DNA of 7,707 nt from Chitinophagaceae bacterium (GTDB lineage Bacteria; Bacteroidota; Bacteroidia; Chitinophagales; Chitinophagaceae): contig JADYYU010000084.1 in NCBI GenBank assembly GCA_020853515.1, positions 1 through 7,707 of the forward strand. Reading direction: 5' to 3'. A program made the position numbers and the translations under genes. The notes beneath the pieces are model-generated. The model was not told the origin of the DNA. It did not search any database and saw only the letters and a program-made list of their open reading frames with translations. Positions 1 through 5,374 of this stretch are shown here, one piece after another; the stretch's first letter is position 1; every line of letters starts with the position of its first letter.

Positions 1-1654
1 AAGGAACCGGATTTTGAAAAGTCGAATAGCCGCCGTCACCGAAAAGCCAGTTATATTGTGTTGCTCCCTGAGAATTGTTAACCAAAAACACAGTATCATT
101 TTCACAACCTAAATGCAGGGTTGCTGTAAAATCAGCTTTGACTGAAGTGTCTACCGAAACTATAATGGTATCACTCGCAGTGCAGTTGTTAGGCGTTGTC
201 ACAGTTACATAAAAGGTTCCAGGCGAATTCACTATGCGGGTTTGATTGGTAGAATTATCATCCCATAAATAGGTGACAAAACCTGCACCGGCATCCAAAG
301 TGAGTATTGAGTTGGGACATAGTACGGTGTCATTGCCAATATTGATCGTAGGTGGCACCACCATTGGTGTCGGAACAAAATTATGTTTTACAAGACCAAT
401 ATTGCCCGGTTGTGCATTGTAACTCGTATTATAACAAGGACTCACCGGGTTGAGTACCAGGCCGGCATTGCCCCCCAGCGCATTGATTGTTACACCTGCT
501 GGTGTTGCCGGTGCTGAAAACCAAACCAAACCGCCGCCGCCGCCACCACCTGGTCCATGACAGTTATTTGCAAACAGAATATTGAAATTTGAGGACCCGT
601 TGCCGCCTTTGACTTCTACATTTAAGTTACCTGCAAAGGCAGGAACGTCCAAATACACGCTGCCTCCGGCACCACCACCCGGCGCACCTTCGTCGTTAAT
701 TTGCGGAGGCGATTCTCCACCGGTTTTTATGTTAAATCCATTGCCAACGATATTATTTGCTGTAATAAAAACAATCGCACCGCCATTGCCTCCATTGTAC
801 ACCTGCTGTCCATTGTCTGACTGAGGACCACCACCGCCGGCACCCATCAATAACTTGGTGTCGACATGATTGATGCCTAATCCGCCCACACTGTAAACGA
901 TCGGATTGGCACCGCAGCCATTGTATTCAAATCCACCGTCACCACCCTTGCCGGCATTGCCGCCGCCGCCGGCCCCTGTGTTGCCTGAGTAGGCGCCGCC
1001 ACCGCCATTGGCTAACTTGCCTTTGCCACATTCCTGTCCCACGATCCAGTCAGCGACCCCTTCTCCTTTTTTACCTTCCGGGCCAAAAAAAGCCTGTGCC
1101 GAAAAATAGTTTAAGCTTCCGCACGAAAAAGTACTGCCCCATACATCGCCGCCCCGATAGCCTTTAAATTCAGTATTGATATCAGCATTGAAGGTTAACG
1201 TATTGGGTGTTTCAAATATCAGAATGCCACCGGTAAGTCCGTCCCAGGGCTGACATGTTAAGGGCGCATCGATCACAGGATTAGGATAAACAGGCACGGT
1301 AACAATCTGCAGATAGCTGTCGTCAGCAAAAACATCGCAAAACGGACTTAAGGTAATTGTATTTACTGGAAAAGGGCTGACAGCAATCACATTCGAAAAA
1401 ATATACTTTCCCGCTTCGTTCAGGGCGATCGTATCACCATAAGCGGCTGTATTGGTCTGGTTGATGGTGGCACCTTTCATTTTTATCAGCAATACTTTGT
1501 CACCCACCGCAAAGCCGTTTGTGGTGCTGACGCTAACGACGTTTTGAGTAATGGCTGTAATCTGAGCATAATTATTGATGATGCCGGATATGTTTTGGGC
1601 CACTAACTGCCCACTGACGATAAATAGCAAAAGAATCAGATAAAGTTTTTTCAT
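1..1654 (-). CDS. Large secreted glycine-rich protein with Ig-like and PKD domains (C-terminus beyond window)
   Basis: Reading the minus strand from the ATG at 1654 gives an uninterrupted frame of 551 codons to the window edge, so the 3' part is missing. Residues 1-19 form a signal peptide (MKK, then a Leu/Ile core, with likely cleavage LVA|Q), so the product is exported. Residues 20-190 are beta-rich without a family I recognise. Residues 191-400 are glycine-rich (runs of 4-7 Gly) and contain three beta-type repeats at 291-313, 330-351 and 374-395. Residues 435-502 resemble the Ig-like domains of Bacteroidota surface proteins (IGNDTVLCPN, then LWDDNST, then PGTFYVTVT). Residue 507 onward is a PKD domain with the typical WLFGDGG and QNPVP motifs. 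By family analogy the missing end may carry more PKD repeats and a T9SS sorting domain; this is inference. A surface or adhesin-like role is plausible, but the function is unknown. It is divergent from guaB. The start is chosen by the signal peptide; no Shine-Dalgarno is visible. Confidence 0.88.
   Translation of the reverse strand, partial: MKKLYLILLLFIVSGQLVAQNISGIINNYAQITAITQNVVSVSTTNGFAVGDKVLLIKMKGATINQTNTAAYGDTIALNEAGKYIFSNVIAVSPFPVNTITLSPFCDVFADDSYLQIVTVPVYPNPVIDAPLTCQPWDGLTGGILIFETPNTLTFNADINTEFKGYRGGDVWGSTFSCGSLNYFSAQAFFGPEGKKGEGVADWIVGQECGKGKLANGGGGAYSGNTGAGGGGNAGKGGDGGFEYNGCGANPIVYSVGGLGINHVDTKLLMGAGGGGPQSDNGQQVYNGGNGGAIVFITANNIVGNGFNIKTGGESPPQINDEGAPGGGAGGSVYLDVPAFAGNLNVEVKGGNGSSNFNILFANNCHGPGGGGGGGLVWFSAPATPAGVTINALGGNAGLVLNPVSPCYNTSYNAQPGNIGLVKHNFVPTPMVVPPTINIGNDTVLCPNSILTLDAGAGFVTYLWDDNSTNQTRIVNSPGTFYVTVTTPNNCTASDTIIVSVDTSVKADFTATLHLGCENDTVFLVNNSQGATQYNWLFGDGGYSTFQNPVP
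470..784 (-). repeat. Three protein-level beta repeats in the glycine-rich region
   Basis: Within the minus-strand secreted protein, three segments of 22-23 residues share one pattern: GG, a hydrophobic strand, a short turn, a second strand with alternating hydrophobic residues, and a closing GG. They lie at 716-784 (GGAIVFITANN...IKTGG), 602-667 (GGSVYLDVPAF...EVKGG) and 470-535 (GGLVWFSAPAT...NALGG). Spacers of 16 and 22 residues between them are rich in Gly, Pro and Asn. The units are diverged at DNA level, so this is a protein repeat and not a recent DNA duplication. The pattern suggests stacked beta coils, possibly a beta-helix; that fold is inference. Confidence 0.6.
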
Positions 1655-1904
1655 TGAATGAGAGTTTACATTGCGGGCATATAAAAAGAGGGCTATAACA
1701 CCCTTTAAAAGACTGCAAATTAATGCATTTAGTTGGAATTTTTATAAAAAAAGACGATACTTTGACTGTATGCAGCGCGCCTCACTCAGGAGGCTGTATG
1801 CGGATCCGGTTGTACACAAATGTGCGGAAGTATTCACTGAAATTTCCTGCCTGTTATTTCAGGGGTTCTATTTCGTTTTTTACAAAATTGTATTAGTTTT
1901 GCAC
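1655..1904. other. Divergent intergenic region between the secreted-protein gene and guaB
   Basis: This 250-base AT-rich stretch separates two divergent genes, so it must contain promoters for both directions. The only convincing element is the TAnnTTTG promoter at its right end, facing guaB. For the minus-strand gene the best candidate is TTAATTTG, the complement of 1716-1723. It has one mismatch to the -7 consensus and no matching upstream TTTG, so it is not called. A short inverted repeat (GCCTC, six-base loop, GAGGC) lies near 1779-1795 but is too weak to name. Reading frame 3 stays open across most of the region in phase with guaB, but the translation resembles nothing and lies upstream of the promoter. 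Confidence 0.6.
1871..1901 (+). promoter_or_regulatory. Bacteroidota-type promoter for guaB
   Basis: TAGTTTTG at 1894-1901 matches the Bacteroidota primary sigma factor -7 consensus TAnnTTTG exactly. TTTC at 1871-1874, separated by 19 bases, matches three of four bases of the -33 element TTTG at the expected spacing. The -7 box ends three bases before the guaB ATG (1905). Transcription should therefore begin at or within a few bases of the start codon, giving a leaderless or nearly leaderless mRNA. No equally good box was found in front of the four downstream genes, which supports one transcript from here. The call rests on motif matching only. Confidence 0.65.
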
Positions 1905-3371
1905 ATGGCTACAAATTCCAAAATTTTAAAAGAAGGACTCACCTTCGACGACGTACTCCTCGTTCCTGCATATTCTGAAGTCTTACCACGCGAAGTATCG
2001 ATACAAACACAACTGACACGTGCCCTGAAAATTAATATTCCGCTGGTTTCTGCAGCGATGGATACCGTTACCGAGGCCCAGCTTGCGGTGGCATTGGCCC
2101 GTGAAGGGGGGATTGGTATTTTACATAAAAACATGAGTATCGAAAAGCAGGCCGATCAGGTGCGCAAAGTGAAACGGAGTGAAAGCGGTTTGATTGTAGA
2201 TCCTATTACCCTGCATCCGGATGCGACCATCGGACAGGCTGTAAAATTGATGCGTGATAACAGAATCGGTGGGATTCCCATAATCGATCACCAAAAAAAA
2301 CTGGTTGGTATTTTAACCAACCGGGACCTGCGTTTTGAAAAAAATATGAAACAAAAGGTCAGCGAAGTGATGACCCGCGATAATCTTATTACAGCGCCTC
2401 TGGGCACCGATCTGCTGAAAGCAGAAAAAATATTGCAACAGTATAAGATCGAAAAATTACCCGTGGTGGACAAATCTAAAAAACTGATCGGCTTGATCAC
2501 GTATCGCGATATTTTGCAATATAAAAGTCATCCAAACGCCAGCAAAGACGGAATGGGGCGTTTGATGGTAGGAGCAGCTATCGGCATCACTGCCGACATC
2601 TTGCAAAGGGTAGAGGCGCTCGTTTTTGCCGGTGTGGATGTAGTGACACTCGACAGTGCCCATGGCCATTCGAAGGGTGTGATGGATGCCGTTAAAAAAG
2701 TAAAGAAATCTTATAAGGAATTACAGTTGATAGCAGGCAATGTGGCTACAGCCGCAGGTGCCAGGGCATTGGCTGCAGCAGGAGCAGATGCCGTAAAAGT
2801 GGGCGTTGGTCCGGGCTCTATCTGTACTACCAGAATCGTGACCGGTGCTGGTGCACCCCAACTCACTGCTATTATTGACGCCAGTGAGGCCCTCAAAAAA
2901 TCGGGTGTACCCGTGATCGCAGACGGAGGTATCCGTTACACGGGCGACCTGGTAAAAGCCCTTGCTGCCGGTGCTTCGAGTGCCATGGCAGGTTCTGTTT
3001 TTGCCGGTGTGGAAGAAAGTCCGGGTGAAACGATTATTTTCGAAGGTCGCAAATTTAAATCCTACCGGGGTATGGGCAGCATCGAAGCCATGCAGGAAGG
3101 CAGTAAAGACCGCTATTTTCAGGATGTGGAAGATGATATCAAAAAGCTGGTTCCCGAAGGTATCGTAGGTCGTGTTCCTTATAAAGGAACGCTGAATGAA
3201 GTGATCCATCAGTTTATAGGAGGCTTAAGGGCCGGAATGGGTTATTGCGGTGCAAAAGACATTAAAACCCTGCACAATGCTTCTTTTGTAAGGATCACGA
3301 ATGCTGGGATGAAAGAAAGTCATGCGCATGATGTAGTGGTGACCAAGGAGTCGCCGAATTATTCACGTTAA
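1905..3371 (+). CDS. guaB: IMP dehydrogenase
   Basis: Converts inosine 5'-monophosphate to xanthosine 5'-monophosphate with NAD+, the committed step of guanine nucleotide synthesis, in the cytoplasm. The 488-residue product has the normal bacterial length. The N-terminal barrel begins with GLTFDDVLLVPAYSEVLP (11-28). Two CBS domains, expected to bind regulatory nucleotides, occupy about 95-210, including IGGIPIID and KLPVVD. The barrel resumes with GAAIGI, LDSAHGHS (249-256) and AGNVAT. The active-site loop GPGSICTTR has the catalytic Cys307; ADGGIR and YRGMGS bind the IMP phosphate; the flap DRYFQ supplies Arg403 and Tyr404. The start at 1905 is chosen because the family begins just before GLTFDD and a promoter abuts it. 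An in-frame ATG at 1671 would add 78 residues unlike any IMPDH and is rejected. First gene of an apparent five-gene operon, 10 bases before the next. All key residues are present. Confidence 0.97.
   Translation: MATNSKILKEGLTFDDVLLVPAYSEVLPREVSIQTQLTRALKINIPLVSAAMDTVTEAQLAVALAREGGIGILHKNMSIEKQADQVRKVKRSESGLIVDPITLHPDATIGQAVKLMRDNRIGGIPIIDHQKKLVGILTNRDLRFEKNMKQKVSEVMTRDNLITAPLGTDLLKAEKILQQYKIEKLPVVDKSKKLIGLITYRDILQYKSHPNASKDGMGRLMVGAAIGITADILQRVEALVFAGVDVVTLDSAHGHSKGVMDAVKKVKKSYKELQLIAGNVATAAGARALAAAGADAVKVGVGPGSICTTRIVTGAGAPQLTAIIDASEALKKSGVPVIADGGIRYTGDLVKALAAGASSAMAGSVFAGVEESPGETIIFEGRKFKSYRGMGSIEAMQEGSKDRYFQDVEDDIKKLVPEGIVGRVPYKGTLNEVIHQFIGGLRAGMGYCGAKDIKTLHNASFVRITNAGMKESHAHDVVVTKESPNYSR
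2293..2322 (-). terminator. Terminator-shaped hairpin on the strand antisense to guaB
   Basis: On the minus strand, GGTTGGT and ACCAACC form a perfect 7-base-pair stem around a six-base loop (TAAAAT). Two bases later comes a run of eight T, the complement of A8 at 2293-2300. This is the shape of an intrinsic terminator for transcription running against guaB. It lies inside the coding sequence for the first CBS domain (around residues 130-140), so chance or coding constraint can explain it. No minus-strand gene that would need terminating is seen within guaB. Confidence 0.25.
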
Positions 3372-3381
3372 TTATATACGC

Positions 3382-4536
3382 ATGAAATCAAAGCGAATTT
3401 TACTGATGTTGGCAGTCTTACTCGGTACTTTTTTTGCCCGGGGGCAGGATAGCAGCGTGTTACGTATCAGCCTGCTAACCTGCGGAGTAGGAGAGGAGTT
3501 GTACTCAAGCTACGGGCACAGTGCTGTGCGGGTAACCGATACGCTTAGCGGAACAGACCTAGTATATAATTACGGCAGCTTCAATTTCGGCGACCCTGAT
3601 TTTTATATGAAATTTACCCGTGGCAAACTGCCGTATTATCTTAACGCTGAAACAATGGATAGCTTTATGAGTTTATACGTGGAGGAAGGCCGGAGTGTGG
3701 CGGAGCAAATTTTGCAGTTGAATAAAGCCGATGCCCTTGCCGTACAGGCTTTCTTAAAGGATAATCTCAAAGAAGAAAACCGCTATTACAAATACGATTT
3801 TCTATTTGACAACTGTTCAACCCGCATCAGAGATCTGTTTGCGACAATTTTTAAAAACAGAATTAACTTTTTGCCTGTTATTTCAAACGACAGCATGACT
3901 TTTCGCACCATCCTGAATCATTACGAACGTCATGTTCATTGGGAGCGCTTTGGAATTAATTTACTGATGAGCAATCTGGTAGATCAAAAAATGAAAAGTT
4001 ATGAATCCATGTTTTTGCCGGATTATCTGATGAGAGGTTTTGACGTGGCAAGCCTCGACGGCCATAAACTGTCAGGTGTCGCTAAAGTGATCTTACCTGC
4101 CGGCCATCTGATCACTAATAAAATGAACGAGCCTTTAGTCTATGCATGGCTGTTGCTTGCAGTTACAGTGCTCTTGTCTTTTTCGAAAAAAATGAGCATC
4201 CCGCTGCGCTTTTTTGATGTCTTCTTTTTTATGATCTTAGGACTGCTTGGCTGCCTGATGTTGTTTATGTGGTTTGGTACCGAGCATAAAGTTTGTGCCT
4301 GGAATCTGAATTTACTTTGGGCATTTCCCCTCCACCTGATCTTCGCTTTTATGATTCCCCGCAATTCAAATAAGGTAGCTCTTTATGCTAAGTACGCCGG
4401 GTGGTTGCTGATTGGCGCCATATTTTATAACTATTTTGCATCGCAAAAATATATAGCGGAAGTTACACCGCTGCTTTTGCTCATTTTGTGGCGATTAAAC
4501 CATTATTCGAAACAGGTGAAGTACCTTTCCTATTAA
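3382..4536 (+). CDS. lnb: Lnb-type (DUF4105) membrane protein, probable lipoprotein N-acyltransferase
   Basis: A 384-residue inner-membrane protein with an exported N-terminal domain. Residues 1-20 form a signal peptide or membrane anchor. Residues about 25-230 match the DUF4105 family, now called the Lnb N-terminal periplasmic domain: LLTCGVGEELYSSYGHSAVRV, YNYGSFNFGDPDF, NRYYKYDFLFDNCSTRIRD and FLPDYLM. His46 (in YGHS) and Cys145 (in DNCSTR) are arranged as in permuted NlpC/P60 or LRAT-like papain folds, so they are the likely catalytic pair; this is inference. About five membrane helices follow (251-267, 277-297, 307-325, 335-353, 360-372), with the family motif HKVCAWNLNLLWAFPLHL at 302-319. 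As I recall, Lnb of Bacteroides adds the N-terminal acyl chain to outer-membrane lipoproteins in organisms lacking Lnt. Family membership is secure; the reaction is by homology, and paralogues could differ. It lies 10 bases after guaB and 7 before the hydrolase gene, with no promoter of its own seen. Confidence 0.8.
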   Translation: MKSKRILLMLAVLLGTFFARGQDSSVLRISLLTCGVGEELYSSYGHSAVRVTDTLSGTDLVYNYGSFNFGDPDFYMKFTRGKLPYYLNAETMDSFMSLYVEEGRSVAEQILQLNKADALAVQAFLKDNLKEENRYYKYDFLFDNCSTRIRDLFATIFKNRINFLPVISNDSMTFRTILNHYERHVHWERFGINLLMSNLVDQKMKSYESMFLPDYLMRGFDVASLDGHKLSGVAKVILPAGHLITNKMNEPLVYAWLLLAVTVLLSFSKKMSIPLRFFDVFFFMILGLLGCLMLFMWFGTEHKVCAWNLNLLWAFPLHLIFAFMIPRNSNKVALYAKYAGWLLIGAIFYNYFASQKYIAEVTPLLLLILWRLNHYSKQVKYLSY

Positions 4537-4543
4537 TTGAACG

Positions 4544-5359
4544 ATGAACACTTTACTCCATAGCACGCGCTTTCAGCAATGCTACTATACCAAAACGGGC
4601 GCCGGACCTTCTGTAATGCTGCTGCATGGTTTTGGCGAAAGCAGCGCGATATTTAAGCATCAGTCAGCATTTCTTCAGCAGTATTATACGGTGCTGTTAC
4701 CCGATTTACCCGGCACTGGCCGGTCTGCCTTGCCACCTGAGGAGATGACTATGGAACTGCTTGCTGATTTTGTGCATGAAATTTTACTTCAGGAAGAGGC
4801 AGAAGGAACGATTTTACTGGGGCATTCGATGGGAGGTTATGCCGCACTTGCCTTTGCGGAAAAATATGAGCATCAGCTACTTGCCTTCGGATTATTACAT
4901 TCTACGGCTTACGCAGATGACGAAGCGAAAAAAGAAAACAGAAGAAAGTCGGTTAAGCTGATCAATAACGGAGGTAAAGAAGTGTTTTTAAATGCCATGA
5001 TCCCTAATCTGTACAGCGACCTGTCGAAGCACGAACACCCGGAAGAAGTGCAGTACCATCTAACGATTACGCACAAAATTACGTCTGAGAGTCTGGTTGC
5101 CTATACAAATGCCATGATCTGCAGGAAAGAGATGACGCCTGTGCTGAAAAACAATCTGTTGCCCGTTTTGTTCGTTATCGGAAAAGATGACAACGTTGTG
5201 CCTTACCGGGATATGTTATTACAAAGTACCCTGCCTGGCCGCAGTTCGGTGGCACTGTTTGAAAATGTTGGACATAGCAGCATGCTCGAATGTCCTCAAA
5301 AGGTGAATGATGTCTTAAATAATTTTTGTAAGTATGTTTTACAGAATAAAATTGCTTAA
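4544..5359 (+). CDS. Alpha/beta-fold hydrolase
   Basis: A 271-residue single-domain hydrolase of the alpha/beta fold, with no signal peptide and so probably cytoplasmic. The oxyanion-hole motif is LLHGFGES (26-33). The DLPGTGRS stretch (54-61) follows strand 4. The nucleophile elbow is GHSMGG with Ser95. The acid is probably Asp216 in GKDDNVVP, and the base is His244 in VGHSSMLE, so the triad is complete. A helical cap fits about 120-195. The layout is that of esterases, haloperoxidase-like and MhpC/BioH-like hydrolases; the substrate cannot be read from sequence. The gene starts 7 bases after the Lnb-type gene and ends 15 before the T9SS cargo gene, so it is very likely co-transcribed. A link to lipid or acyl-ester metabolism is suggested only by the neighbouring acyltransferase. 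Confidence 0.92.
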   Translation: MNTLLHSTRFQQCYYTKTGAGPSVMLLHGFGESSAIFKHQSAFLQQYYTVLLPDLPGTGRSALPPEEMTMELLADFVHEILLQEEAEGTILLGHSMGGYAALAFAEKYEHQLLAFGLLHSTAYADDEAKKENRRKSVKLINNGGKEVFLNAMIPNLYSDLSKHEHPEEVQYHLTITHKITSESLVAYTNAMICRKEMTPVLKNNLLPVLFVIGKDDNVVPYRDMLLQSTLPGRSSVALFENVGHSSMLECPQKVNDVLNNFCKYVLQNKIA

Positions 5360-5374
5360 TTTTACATAATCGGA

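Noticed and set aside
582..824. Plus-strand 80-residue proline-rich open frame
   Set aside because: It is the complement of the glycine-rich section of the minus-strand secreted protein, where Gly codons read as Pro/Ala on the other strand; it has no domain and no promoter.
1716..1723. Possible minus-strand -7 promoter box (TTAATTTG) for the glycine-rich secreted protein gene
   Set aside because: It has one mismatch to TAnnTTTG and no TTTG at the right distance upstream, so it is not distinguishable from AT-rich background.
1779..1795. Short inverted repeat GCCTC...GAGGC in the divergent intergenic region
   Set aside because: A 5-bp stem with a 6-base loop and no T run is too weak to call an operator or terminator.
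1671..1904. In-frame upstream extension of guaB from an ATG at 1671 (78 extra residues)
   Set aside because: The added residues resemble nothing in IMP dehydrogenases, the family N-terminus fits the ATG at 1905, and the likely promoter lies inside the extension.
2721..3209. Minus-strand 162-residue open frame inside guaB
   Set aside because: It lies wholly opposite conserved IMPDH coding sequence, has no recognisable domain, and is explained by codon bias of guaB.
5358..5365. Possible promoter box TAATTTTA just before the T9SS cargo gene
   Set aside because: The last base deviates from TAnnTTTG and the nearest TTTG upstream is about 29 bases away instead of 19-21.
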